Shown here: positions 34,682 to 43,452 of the stretch, piece after piece
How the letters are laid out: the number at the start of each line of letters is the position of its first letter
Position numbering within the stretch: the first letter of the stretch is position 1
Origin: CAWIJJ01 sp963836425
Lineage (GTDB): Bacteria; Acidobacteriota; Terriglobia; Bryobacterales; Bryobacteraceae
Assembly: GCA_963836425.1 (NCBI GenBank)
Contig: CAWIJJ010000005.1
Location: 91,492 to 155,491, forward strand
DNA: 64,000 nucleotides
Reading direction: 5' to 3'
Made by a program: the position numbers and the translations under genes
The notes under the pieces: generated by a model
Databases searched by the model: none
What the model was told of the DNA's origin: nothing
What the model saw: only the letters and a program-made list of their open reading frames with translations

Positions 34682-36633
34682 GAATAGAGCCAGGCGGGAT
34701 ACCGGTCGCGCACCGGGCCCTTCTTGCGGCCCACGGCGTAGATGCCGTCGCCGCGGAGGTCCTTGTCCAGCCGGTAGCGGTCCAGAAGGTGGAGCACCCA
34801 GCCGAATTCCGGATGCGGTTCGTCGCGGAACTCGCCGGTTTCAAGGAGCGCCACTTCAAAGCCGGCGTTCTCGAGCAACTGGTGCACTTCGCGGGGCGTG
34901 TATTCGCGGTTGTGCCGCGCGTCCACCTCGCCTCCGGCGGAGGGACGGAGATAGGCGTGGAAGAACCCCGGGTGGTAGCCCTGGAGGATGGCGGCGATGC
35001 CGCGCAGGGCGGCCACGTTGGGGGTGGTCAGCACCAGGTGGCCGTCCGGCTTGAGGACGCGGTTGATCTCGCCCATCATGTGCATGGGATCTTCGAACAG
35101 GTGCTCGATCAGCTCGCAGCAGAGCACGGTGGAGTAGTAGTCGTCGGGGTAAGGAAAGCGGTCCTTCTCGGCGTCGAACAGGTCAATGGCGCACTCGAAC
35201 GTCTCGCCACCGGCGGAGGTGACGCGGCGCAGGTCGATCTCGCCGGCCTTCCCGTAATAGCAGCCGCGGACTTCGCCGTAGCCGAGGCGGGAGCGGAGGG
35301 CGGGGGTGATCTGGAGGTAGGCGCCCATTTCGAGGATGCGGTCGCAGGGGCCGCCGCGCGGGGTGATTTCGAGCGTTTTGGCAAGGCGCGTCTGGTGCGT
35401 GTCGAGATAGCCGCGGCCTTCCCGGTCCTGCGCCCAGCTTTCGAGGTAAGGCTCCAGGCCGGGGATCGGTTCGGCGGTTGGAGCCGGCCCGGCGGCGGGA
35501 CCGGATTGCCATTCGGCGCCGCTGACAACCGCCTCGAGAAACCCGGCATAACGGGCCGCCACCACATTCCAGTTGCACTCGCGGGCCACATAGTCGCGGG
35601 CGCGGCGGCCGAGGGCCTGAGACACTTCCGGGCGGGAGACCAGCAGATTGAGGTATTCGAAGATGAGATCCTCTTCGCCCTGGCCCACCGGCACCTTGAG
35701 GCAGACGTCGTCCGGGAACTCCGCAAAGGAGCCGATTTCGGAGACGAGCACCGCCTTGCCGAGTCCCAGGGCGCGCAGCAGCGTACCGGAGCTTTCTCCG
35801 ACGGTGGGGTAGCGGAGGTTGAGGACGATATCGCAGGCGCCGAGATAGCCGGTGAAGTCTTCGATGGGCGCGAAGCCGAATACGCGCACGTTGGCGGAGA
35901 GGCCCATCGAGCGGAGCATGGGCTCGATAGGGAAGTCGGCATGGGGCTCGCCCACCATAATTAGGCGCGCGTTGGGTACGAGGCGGAGCAGCCGGCGGAA
36001 GGCGCGCAGCGATTCGGGAATGCGCTTGTAAGGCTTGAGGAACCCGAAGATGCCGATCAGGGGAGTAAGCTCATCGAGCCCCAGTTTGTGGCGGTACGCG
36101 GCCCGGGAGGGTTCGGGGATCCAGGCGCCGTGAGGGATGACGGCGACGGGTCCGTTGAATCCGGCGGCGCGGACCTGGTCCGCCATGAAGCGGCTGTGAA
36201 CGATGACGGCACGCGAACGCTCGAGAAGGCGGCGCGTCATGGGGAGGCCTTCGTAGTCGGGACCGGCTTCGAGGCGCCGGACTTTCCCGGCGAAGAGACG
36301 GGCCGGTTCGCCGCCCTCGTACTCGCATTCGCGAACGTAGGCGTCCCAGTCGCCGCGCCGGATGGTGAGATCGGCGATGAGGTGGTGGAGGTTCGACTCG
36401 TGCAGCACGACCACGCCCGGGTGGCGCAGTGCGGTCTCATAGACGAAGCCGTGGAAGCCGTTATTGCCGATGTGATAGAGGACGAGGTCGAACGGAGCGG
36501 GGTCGAAATCGGGACCGGCGGAGGGGAAGACCTCTACGTCGATCAAGGGCCGCAGGGCGGCAAGCAGGGCCTCGGAATAATCGGCGATCCCACTGCGCGC
36601 CGGCGGCAGCGGCGAGAGGAAAGCCACGCGCAT
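34678..36633 (-). CDS. Glycosyltransferase (GT4-like) fused to a methyltransferase
   Basis: The 651-residue protein has a glycosyltransferase at residues 1-385: MRVAFLSPLPPARSGIADYS, IGIFGFLKPYKRIPESLRAF and the donor-site block ESSGTLLRALGLGKAVLVSE. A class I methyltransferase follows at about 440-600 (CDRILEMGAYLQITPALRSR, YSTVLCCELIEHLFEDPMHM, HLVLTTPNVAALRGIAAILQ). The SAM motif is degenerate (EMGAY). The fusion suggests addition and methylation of a sugar in one step, perhaps as chain-end capping. ATG 36633 follows the DUF3108 stop by 1 nt. Confidence 0.85.
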   Translation of the reverse strand: MRVAFLSPLPPARSGIADYSEALLAALRPLIDVEVFPSAGPDFDPAPFDLVLYHIGNNGFHGFVYETALRHPGVVVLHESNLHHLIADLTIRRGDWDAYVRECEYEGGEPARLFAGKVRRLEAGPDYEGLPMTRRLLERSRAVIVHSRFMADQVRAAGFNGPVAVIPHGAWIPEPSRAAYRHKLGLDELTPLIGIFGFLKPYKRIPESLRAFRRLLRLVPNARLIMVGEPHADFPIEPMLRSMGLSANVRVFGFAPIEDFTGYLGACDIVLNLRYPTVGESSGTLLRALGLGKAVLVSEIGSFAEFPDDVCLKVPVGQGEEDLIFEYLNLLVSRPEVSQALGRRARDYVARECNWNVVAARYAGFLEAVVSGAEWQSGPAAGPAPTAEPIPGLEPYLESWAQDREGRGYLDTHQTRLAKTLEITPRGGPCDRILEMGAYLQITPALRSRLGYGEVRGCYYGKAGEIDLRRVTSAGGETFECAIDLFDAEKDRFPYPDDYYSTVLCCELIEHLFEDPMHMMGEINRVLKPDGHLVLTTPNVAALRGIAAILQGYHPGFFHAYLRPSAGGEVDARHNREYTPREVHQLLENAGFEVALLETGEFRDEPHPEFGWVLHLLDRYRLDKDLRGDGIYAVGRKKGPVRDRYPAWLYS

Positions 36634-36634
36634 T

Positions 36635-37336
36635 TCAACGCACCAGTTCCAGTGAAAGAGTTCCGAGGGGCAGGGGGATTTTGACGGCAAGCGGCGTGCG
36701 CGCTGGATCGCGGCCGAAAAAGATCTCGAACTGGAAGTCCGATTTTGGACCCTTGACCGAAACGACGGTATGGTCGGTGACCGCCTGCTTGTCGCCGGTG
36801 CGGATGTTCATGGCGCCGGTATATTCAATGTGAACATCGTAGGCGGAGCCTAGAAATACTTTCTGCGCCGGCGGCACCCGGCCCTGTCCCAGTTCAAAGC
36901 GCGCGTAATAAACGAAAGCCAAGGCATCGCGGGCGCAGGTGGGGATATCGAAGTCGGTGATGCCGCCGCCTTCCGGAAGGGTCGTGGACCGCTTGGCCGT
37001 GCCCTTCTTCTGGTCGAAGGTGGTCTCTTCGCGATTGTGGAGCTTGCCGTGCGTGATATCGCGGGTCAATTCGTTCGAACACAGGTCCGTGCCGGTAGTG
37101 GAGTGGTACTTATCGGCGACGGTGAAGCCGGGGACGGCCGCATCCACGGTGGCGTTGAAGGTCCAGCCGGACTCGGACTTAGTGGCGGTCATGGTGGCAT
37201 CGCCGAGGCTGAGGCCGCTGGGCCAGTTCAGGGTGTATTTCAGGGTTTCGCTCTGGAACGGAAAACCGCTTTGCGCATGGGCCACAAGCGGCGCCGCGGC
37301 GAGAAAGAGGATAGGAAGATATCTGGAGATATTCAT
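36635..37336 (-). CDS. Exported DUF3108 protein
   Basis: The 233-residue protein has a signal peptide (MNISRYLPILFLAAAPLVAH) and the DUF3108 pattern: FQSETLKYTLNWPSGLSLGD, ATVDAAVPGFTVADKYHSTT, CARDALAFVYYARFELGQG and a closing KIPLPLGTLSLELVR. It is expected to be a beta-barrel-like periplasmic or outer-membrane protein of unknown function. Its ATG shares one base with the stop of the upstream glycosyltransferase (TAATG), so it is a true member of the exopolysaccharide operon. Confidence 0.82.
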   Translation of the reverse strand: MNISRYLPILFLAAAPLVAHAQSGFPFQSETLKYTLNWPSGLSLGDATMTATKSESGWTFNATVDAAVPGFTVADKYHSTTGTDLCSNELTRDITHGKLHNREETTFDQKKGTAKRSTTLPEGGGITDFDIPTCARDALAFVYYARFELGQGRVPPAQKVFLGSAYDVHIEYTGAMNIRTGDKQAVTDHTVVSVKGPKSDFQFEIFFGRDPARTPLAVKIPLPLGTLSLELVR

Positions 37337-38481
37337 TACTTAGCCAGGGAGGGTACTGCGACTTTCCGCTTCCGCCCTTCCGCGACCTGTTGGTAGACAT
37401 CGAGAGTGCGCTGAGCGGTCTTCTGCCAGCTGAAGTGCGCGGCGCGTTGCAGCCCGAGGCGCTCCATGCGGGCCCGGAGTTCGGAATCGAGAAGCAGGTC
37501 GGCAAGCGCGCGGACCATCTCGTCGACGACGTAAGGATCGCACAGCAAGGCGGCTCCGTCGACCACCTCCGGAAGGGCGGAAGTGTTCGAAGAAACGACG
37601 GCGCGTCCGCAGGCCATCGCCTCCAGTACGGGGAGCCCGAAACCTTCGTAAAAAGAGGGAAAAATAAAGACGTCGCAGGCGTTGTAAAGGTTGAGCAACT
37701 GGGCGTCGGTGACGAAGTTGACAAAGCGGATGCGGTCGCCGGCGCCGGATTCGCGGGCGGCTTCGTAAACCTTGCCGGCAAACCAGGTTTCCTTGCCGGC
37801 CAGCACCAGGTCATGCCTGATATTGGGATAGGCGCGAACCAGGCGGGCGAAGGCTTTGATAAGGCCGATGTGGTTCTTCCGCGGCTGCAAGTCGCCAACG
37901 GAAAGGATGTAGGGTGCGGCGAACTGGAATTGCTCGCGAACGGCGGCGGCGGCGAGTTCGCGCGAAATGGGCCGGAACTGAGGAGCGGCGGCGTTGTGGA
38001 TCGCGACCACCTTGTCCTCTTCGAGATCGCCGTAGACCTTGAGAATCGACCAGCGGGAAAACTCGCTGCCCGTGAGAATGCGGGCCGCGCCGTGAACAGT
38101 GCGGCGCACGGTGTATCGCAATTGCCAGGCCCGGGAAGCCGTGAAATATTCGGGATGCTCGAGGAAGCTCACGTCGTGGACGCTGACTACCACCGGCACG
38201 GGGCAGGCAAGCGGGGCCGTGTACTGAACATGCAGCAGGTCCGGACGTTCTGACCGGAGGCGGCGGGAAAGATCGAGACCCAGGCGAATGAATGGGTTGC
38301 CGGAGATGCGGCAGGTTCGCACCCACGACGGCAGGGCGGCTTCGGCCTCATCCGCGGAGATGTAAGCCGTGATTTCGCAATCGGGTGGCCGGCCGCCAAA
38401 TGCGTTCAGAAGGCTCCGAACGTAAACCTCGTTCCCGGTAAGGTGGCGGCCGATGGCGTGAGCATCAACGGCGAAACGCAT
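37336..38481 (-). CDS. GT4 family glycosyltransferase
   Basis: The 381-residue cytoplasmic or membrane-associated enzyme has the GT-B fold of GT4: an N-terminal acceptor half (VDAHAIGRHLTGNEVYVRSL, VSVHDVSFLEHPEYF) and a donor half with ILSVGDLQPRKNHIGLIKAF and the EX7E motif in FPSFYEGFGLPVLEAMACG. It resembles mannosyl- or rhamnosyltransferases of exopolysaccharide clusters. The sugar cannot be decided. Confidence 0.9.
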   Translation of the reverse strand: MRFAVDAHAIGRHLTGNEVYVRSLLNAFGGRPPDCEITAYISADEAEAALPSWVRTCRISGNPFIRLGLDLSRRLRSERPDLLHVQYTAPLACPVPVVVSVHDVSFLEHPEYFTASRAWQLRYTVRRTVHGAARILTGSEFSRWSILKVYGDLEEDKVVAIHNAAAPQFRPISRELAAAAVREQFQFAAPYILSVGDLQPRKNHIGLIKAFARLVRAYPNIRHDLVLAGKETWFAGKVYEAARESGAGDRIRFVNFVTDAQLLNLYNACDVFIFPSFYEGFGLPVLEAMACGRAVVSSNTSALPEVVDGAALLCDPYVVDEMVRALADLLLDSELRARMERLGLQRAAHFSWQKTAQRTLDVYQQVAEGRKRKVAVPSLAK

Positions 38482-38523
38482 TCACCCAACCAGTATACTG
38501 GACGGTTCCGGCACGGATGCGTG

Positions 38524-39705
38524 TTAAAAGTCCAAACTCTTCCAGACGTTTTCCCATGTAAACTCCTTTTCCACCAAGCACCTGCCAGCCTCGCCGAGAT
38601 CTCGTCGAAGGCTCGAGGATGTGAGCAGCCGTGAGACGGAAATAACCAGTTGGGGAGCGCTGTCGGCAAGCAGAATGTGCTCTCCATCACGCGCGGGGAG
38701 GCCCTCGGCGCCGATGGTGGTGGAGACGACGGGGAGTCCGGCGGCCCAGGCCTCGAGAATTTTGAGCCGGGTGCCGCTGCCGGAAAGGAGGGGGACGACC
38801 GCCACACGGGAGCGGGCGATCTCGGCGATGGCATCGTCCACAGGTCCCGAGACTTCGATGCGTGGATCGCCGGCGGTCCAGGCGCACACCGCGTGCGGGT
38901 TCTTGCCCACCAGGCGCCAGACCAGCCGCGGCCAGCGCTCGCGGAGTTCGGGCCAGACCAGCCGGCGGAAAAACCGGACTGCCGTGCGGTTGGGGTGGTA
39001 CTCCATGTTGCCGGAAAAGACGATCGCCTCTTCGTCGAGATGCGGCGGGCGTGGACCGAGGGGGAGCGCGTTGGGATAAACGGCGACCCGGGCTTGCGGC
39101 GCGATCGCCAGGGCATATCCGGCATCGCGAGGGGAAGGTACAAGGACCTTGGAAAAGCGGGGTAGCCACTGCCGTTCGATCATCTCCGAGGCCAAAGCGA
39201 AGCGGGCGTGGAGCCATGCGGCGGACCTTGTTTCCGTGTCCGCGCAGCGGCGGTGGAGAACCGATTCGATGTTATGCAGGTCGAGAACAGTGCGGTCGCA
39301 GACCGGCTCGAGGAATTCGCCGTAAGGGGCGCACCAGGAATGCTCGATGACCCCGACGCGGTAACGGCCGCCCTGGAGGATGGATGCGATCTCCCCGCCG
39401 AATCCGGAGAAGCGGTCCACCAGGGGAGGGACGCGGCGCACTGCCCGGGCGGCATTGCGGAGCGCGCGCGCCGGGAGATGGCGTTGATTCGAAGGGAGTT
39501 GCAGTACATGCAGCCGGCGGACCAAGCCTGGGGGCAGCGCTTGGGCCGGATCCGGGGCGCCCGGCTGGCTGAAGACGATCAGATCGACGGCGTAATTGCG
39601 GGCCAGGTGGTGGAGCAGGGAAGCCGTACGCAGGGATCCACCGCCGGAGAGGGGATAGGGAGGCTCGGCTGAGAGGAGGAGCGCGGCTGGGCGATCAGAG
39701 GGCAA
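38524..39705 (-). CDS. GT4-like glycosyltransferase
   Basis: The 393-residue protein has a GT-B fold: LLSAEPPYPLSGGGSLRTAS at the N-terminus, VLDLHNIESVLHRR, IVFSGNMEYHPNRTAVRFFR, and donor block LKILEAWAAGLPVVSTTIGA. The only suitable start is TTG 39705, which overlaps the end of the preceding glycosyltransferase by 11 bp, consistent with coupled translation. It is the most divergent of the three single-domain enzymes in the cluster. Confidence 0.82.
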   Translation of the reverse strand: MPSDRPAALLLSAEPPYPLSGGGSLRTASLLHHLARNYAVDLIVFSQPGAPDPAQALPPGLVRRLHVLQLPSNQRHLPARALRNAARAVRRVPPLVDRFSGFGGEIASILQGGRYRVGVIEHSWCAPYGEFLEPVCDRTVLDLHNIESVLHRRCADTETRSAAWLHARFALASEMIERQWLPRFSKVLVPSPRDAGYALAIAPQARVAVYPNALPLGPRPPHLDEEAIVFSGNMEYHPNRTAVRFFRRLVWPELRERWPRLVWRLVGKNPHAVCAWTAGDPRIEVSGPVDDAIAEIARSRVAVVPLLSGSGTRLKILEAWAAGLPVVSTTIGAEGLPARDGEHILLADSAPQLVISVSRLLTSSSLRRDLGEAGRCLVEKEFTWENVWKSLDF

Positions 39706-40750
39706 AGCGCCGGCGGGCCTCCTGGTAGACTTCGCGGGTCAAGCGGGCGGTGCGCTCCCAGGAGTACTGGCGAGCCCGCAGCAGGGAGGCGGCCCGCCGG
39801 GCGGCCAGCCATTCGGAGTTCTCCACAGCCTGAAGCATGGCTGCGGTCAGCGCCTGCGGGGAATCCGCGATTTCGGCGGCGTCGCCGGCCACTTCCCGTA
39901 CAGCCGGGGAGGCGATCACGGCCGCGCCGCACTGCATCGCCTCCACAACCGGAAGACCGAAGCCCTCGTAGGCCGAGGGGTAAATGAGGGCGACGGCGCC
40001 GGAATAGAGCGCTGGAAGGGACGGGTCGGGGACCTCGCCGAGGAGTCGAAGGCCGGGTTCGGGTGAAATTTCCGGGGCGTCGGCGCGGCGCCGGCCGGCG
40101 ATCCAGAGTTCGACGGGATTACTTCTTCGGACCTCACGCCAGGCATTCACCATCGCGGGCACGTTCTTGCGCGGTTCGATAACGCCAACGTACAGGAAGT
40201 AAGGGACGGCGGGCGGTGGCTGGGGGGTGGGCCGGAACCAGGGAGCGGCGGCCTCGGGGATGGCGACGACGCGGTCGGGGCCGAGCCGGAAGCGGGCCAT
40301 TGCCTGCTTGCGAACGGTTTCTCCCGGAGCGATCACCAGGGTGGCGAGGCCGAAGTCGAGCAGAAGCGGAGTGCGGCGGCGAACCCGCGCAGCGGCGTGA
40401 TGCCAGCGTGGTTTCATCCACGGCGAAAGGTCGTGCAGGGTGAGGACGCTGGGGCGGCGGCGGAGATAGGGCACGGCGAAATCGGGACCGTGGATCAGTT
40501 CCGCGCCCAGGCGGTTCATTTCCTGGTGAAGTCCCCAGAGCCACCAGCGGCGTTCGGCGGCGTTTCTTGGGCCGCCGCCGCGCATGAGATTTGGGGGAGC
40601 GCCGGAGGGCATCTGAAAGGGCTGGTCTGAAACCAGCAGGAACTCGTCTTCGGGAAAGGTGCGGGCCAGCGCCAGGCTGAGTTCGGTGGTGTAGCGGGCC
40701 AACCCTCCGCTTGACAGCGCCAGGGATGCCGCCTCGATGGCTACCCGCAT
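39695..40750 (-). CDS. GT4 family glycosyltransferase
   Basis: The 351-residue enzyme has the GT-B pattern: MRVAIEAASLALSSGGLARY with the glycine-rich loop, VLTLHDLSPWMKPRWH, YFLYVGVIEPRKNVPAMVNA and the donor-site YPSAYEGFGLPVVEAMQCG. It is related to the enzyme at 37336-38481. It belongs to the minus-strand run that starts with rmlA and lies 46 bp downstream of rmlC. Confidence 0.9.
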   Translation of the reverse strand: MRVAIEAASLALSSGGLARYTTELSLALARTFPEDEFLLVSDQPFQMPSGAPPNLMRGGGPRNAAERRWWLWGLHQEMNRLGAELIHGPDFAVPYLRRRPSVLTLHDLSPWMKPRWHHAAARVRRRTPLLLDFGLATLVIAPGETVRKQAMARFRLGPDRVVAIPEAAAPWFRPTPQPPPAVPYFLYVGVIEPRKNVPAMVNAWREVRRSNPVELWIAGRRRADAPEISPEPGLRLLGEVPDPSLPALYSGAVALIYPSAYEGFGLPVVEAMQCGAAVIASPAVREVAGDAAEIADSPQALTAAMLQAVENSEWLAARRAASLLRARQYSWERTARLTREVYQEARRRFAL

Positions 40751-40796
40751 GCGTCGGTTCCAGGATAGCGCGGGATGGGATTCGCGCCCGCGCCGG

Positions 40797-41381
40797 TTAT
40801 TTGTGCTGGGTTTCCCAGTCGTAGTTGATGGACGGGTCGTCGTATGGGATGCGGCCTTCGTCCTGGGGATTATAGAAACGGTCCGTCAGGTAGACCAGCA
40901 GCGCATCCTGTTTGCCCACCACTTTGTAACCGTGCGCGACGCCCGGCGGAATCAGAACATGCCAGGGCCGCAGAGGGCCCACGTACAGGGTGTTGCGTGC
41001 GCCAAACGTCGGCGAGCCGAGGCGAAGGTCGACCAGGGCAACCTGGAAGGTGCCGACCACCGGCGTCCAGCAGTCGGTCTGGTGCAGGTGAAAATGGAAA
41101 GCCTTGATGGTGCCCGGAAAGCTGAGTGCGGAGGAGATCTGGGTGGTGCCTGGCGGAAAAGCGGCAGTCAGGCCCACGCCGAAACGCTGGACCTCGAGGA
41201 AGTAGCCGCGGTCGTCCGGGTGAACGGGGAAAGGCTGCACCTGAACGCCGTCTATCAGGTGCTCGGACTGGGGGGAGCCGATGAGCGCGCCAAGACCCTT
41301 TTCGAGGACGGGAACGGCGAGTTCCAGGCCGGGTCCCGAGGCCAGCCGGCGTGCGGCCATTGCCGCGGAATTGCCGGCCAT
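40797..41381 (-). CDS. rmlC: dTDP-4-dehydrorhamnose 3,5-epimerase family protein
   Basis: The 194-residue cupin has the RmlC pattern: VQPFPVHPDDRGYFLEVQRF, then GTIKAFHFHLHQTDCWTPVV with the catalytic His, and HVLIPPGVAHGYKVVG, ending PYDDPSINYDWE. It would epimerise dTDP-4-keto-6-deoxyglucose toward dTDP-L-rhamnose. ATG 41381 shares one base with the rmlA stop. rmlB and rmlD are not in the window, so the final sugar may differ from rhamnose. Confidence 0.85.
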   Translation of the reverse strand: MAGNSAAMAARRLASGPGLELAVPVLEKGLGALIGSPQSEHLIDGVQVQPFPVHPDDRGYFLEVQRFGVGLTAAFPPGTTQISSALSFPGTIKAFHFHLHQTDCWTPVVGTFQVALVDLRLGSPTFGARNTLYVGPLRPWHVLIPPGVAHGYKVVGKQDALLVYLTDRFYNPQDEGRIPYDDPSINYDWETQHK

Positions 41382-42160
41382 CAGGCGCTCACCGTCCCGT
41401 GGAGGACGTCCTCGGCCGGGCCGCCGTTTGGAAGCTGCTTCCTGGCCGCGGACTGGGCCACCAGGTTGGCGGCGCGGAGCAGCGACTCGAACGTGCCGGC
41501 GTCGGTCCACCAGCCTTCGAGGATGGAGAAAGTCAAGGTGCCTTCGCGGATGTAGGCGTTGTTGACGTCCGTGATTTCGAGCTCGCCGCGATTGGAGGGC
41601 ACCAGGGTCTTGATCTTGTCGAACACGGTCGCATCGTACATGTAGACGCCGGTGACGGCCAGGTCCGATTTGGGCTGGCGCGGCTTCTCCTCGATGCCGA
41701 CGATGCGGGATCCGGCAAGCTCGGCCACGCCGAAGCGTTCGGCGTCCGGCACTTCCTTGAGGAGGATGTGGGCGCCGGCGGGCTGCTGGCGGAAGCGGTC
41801 TGCCGCCTCGCGGATGCTGCCCTCGATGATGTTGTCGCCGAGGATGACGCAGATCTTGTGGCCGTCGGCAAAGTGCTCGGCCAGCGCAAGCGCATCGGCG
41901 ATGCCGCCCTCGCCCTCCTGGTAGGTGTAGTTGATGTGCTTAAGGCCGAACTGTTTGCCGTTGGCGAGAAGGCGCAGAAAATCTCCCGAATTCCGGCCTC
42001 CGGTGACGATCATGATGTCTTGTATCCCCGCATCCACCAGGGTCTGGATGGGGTAGTAGATCATCGGACGGTCAAAAATCGGCAGCAGATGTTTGTTGGT
42101 GATCTTGGTCAGGGGAAACAGCCTGCTGCCCGTCCCGCCCGCCAGTACGACGCCTTTCAT
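41381..42160 (-). CDS. rmlA: Glucose-1-phosphate thymidylyltransferase (short form)
   Basis: The 259-residue nucleotidyltransferase starts MKGVVLAGGTGSRLFPLTKI, the pyrophosphorylase signature. It also has PMIYYPIQTLVDAGIQDIMI, VILGDNIIEGS with the metal-binding Asp, GIEEKPRQPKSDLAVTGVYM and WWTDAGTFESLLRA. It makes dTDP-glucose for the deoxysugar pathway. The protein is about 30 residues shorter than classical RmlA. There is no ribosome-binding site. A TATGAT box lies 8 nt before the ATG, so this first gene of the operon may be leaderless. Confidence 0.88.
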   Translation of the reverse strand: MKGVVLAGGTGSRLFPLTKITNKHLLPIFDRPMIYYPIQTLVDAGIQDIMIVTGGRNSGDFLRLLANGKQFGLKHINYTYQEGEGGIADALALAEHFADGHKICVILGDNIIEGSIREAADRFRQQPAGAHILLKEVPDAERFGVAELAGSRIVGIEEKPRQPKSDLAVTGVYMYDATVFDKIKTLVPSNRGELEITDVNNAYIREGTLTFSILEGWWTDAGTFESLLRAANLVAQSAARKQLPNGGPAEDVLHGTVSA

Positions 42161-42168
42161 AGAATCTC

Positions 42169-42174
42169 ATCATA
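42169..42174 (-). promoter_or_regulatory. -10 box of the exopolysaccharide operon
   Basis: TATGAT on the minus strand ends 8 nt before the rmlA ATG. No clear -35 is seen 17 bp upstream, where the sequence is CTCCCC, so activation by another factor is possible. The distance places the start site at or next to the start codon. Confidence 0.4.
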
Positions 42175-42210
42175 GCGGAACCGGCGGCGCGGGGGAGCCA
42201 TGGCTTGCCG

Positions 42211-42239
42211 TTTGGCCCGGGCCGCTGTTTTTATACAAT
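42211..42239 (+). promoter_or_regulatory. Probable promoter upstream of the group II intron and cupin gene
   Basis: TTTGGC (42211-42216), 17 bp, TACAAT (42234-42239) lie just before the 5' end of the intron. After splicing, this promoter would stand about 12 nt from the cupin start codon at 46468, so it is likely the native cupin promoter. Confidence 0.4.
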
Positions 42240-42762
42240 ACCGGGGATGGTGCGTCCTGAAAGACGCGTTGTTCTAGCAGGTGCAAGTCCTGTCCGGGTA
42301 AGCGCCGGAGCGCCCGGTAGCAGACTCCAGCCGGGAGGAGAGATCCAACCGAGCCGAGCGGAGTGTCAAGAGCCCTTGAAAGAGAGGGGAGCAAGCCGGC
42401 GGGCCGCAACAATCAGTGAACGCAATAGCCTCGTCATATTATCAGCCGAAAGGTGTTTGGGAGGGCCGAGACGCTCATTTCACGGCGAAGGCAACAGACA
42501 GCACTCTGGACCGGAACGGGTGCTGGACCTCCCCGGGGTCTCAGGCGGCGGCACGTCGGGACAGAGCAATGCGGAACAGGAGAGACCCTACCTGGCAGCC
42601 TTGTCGGGCAAAGACCGGGCGTATAAGGCCGGACGGCTGAAGTCGCACGGAGTCAGGAGGGAGTCCGAGAGGTCCGTAGTACCGATGAAGGCGTGCAAGA
42701 CAACGCGCTGGAGGGAAGGGGCCTTGCTTTGATCAGGCTTGAGAGGAGGTAAGTGCGAGGGC

Positions 42763-43452
42763 ATGCCGGAAACGGCCAAAATCCCCATCGATAAAGTACG
42801 ACAACTCCAACGCAAGCTATATGTGTGCGCCAAGCAGAGTAGGACGCGGCGCTTCCATGCGTTGTACGACCGGATCTACAGGAGTGACGTTCTGTGGGAA
42901 GCGTGGAGGCGGGTGCGCAGCAACGGGGGCGCGGCGGGGGTGGATGCGGAGACGATCCAGGCCATCGAAGAACGAGGGCCAGGGGAGTTTCTGGCGGAAA
43001 TCCAGGCAGCGCTACAGGCAGGCCGATATCGTCCTTCCCCGGTGAAGCGGCGGTACATACCGAAAGCAGATGGGAAGCAGCGGCCATTGGGGATACCGAC
43101 GGTGCGGGATCGAGTGGTGCAGATGGCAGCGAAGCTTGTAATGGAGCCGATTTTTGAGGCGGACTTCCAGCCGTGCAGTTATGGATTCCGACCGAAGAGG
43201 AGCGCGCAACAGGCCCTGGAAGCGATTCGTATAGCTGGCAACCAGGGGCACAACTTCGTAGTCGATGCGGACATTCAGGGCTACTTTGACAACATCCAGA
43301 GGGACACCCTGATGGAGTTGGTGAAGGAGCGGGTCTCGGATCGAAGGGTATTGAAGTTGATCCGGCAATGGTTGGAAGCGGGAGTGATGGAGGATGGGAC
43401 GGTGAGGGAGACGCTGGCGGGAACCCCGCAGGGCGGAGTGATGACGGCCTGA
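42763..43452 (+). pseudogene. ltrA: Group II intron reverse transcriptase/maturase, N-terminal half
   Basis: This half (ATG 42763) contains RT motifs 0-4: YDRIYRSDVLWEAWRRVRSN, RRYIPKADGKQRPLGIPTVR, PIFEADFQPCSYGFRPKRSA and VVDADIQGYFDNIQ with the first catalytic Asp, ending GTPQGGV at 43440. The next codons (ATG ACG GCC TGA) belong to the terminal repeat of the inserted element and stop translation. Joining 42763-43440 to 45731-46441 gives an uninterrupted 462-residue maturase, so the insertion is recent. Confidence 0.85.

Noticed and set aside
42216..42225. GGCCCGGGCC followed by T-rich sequence as a terminator
   Set aside because: The palindrome has no loop and the T-run overlaps a likely promoter; a terminator here would block the cupin gene.
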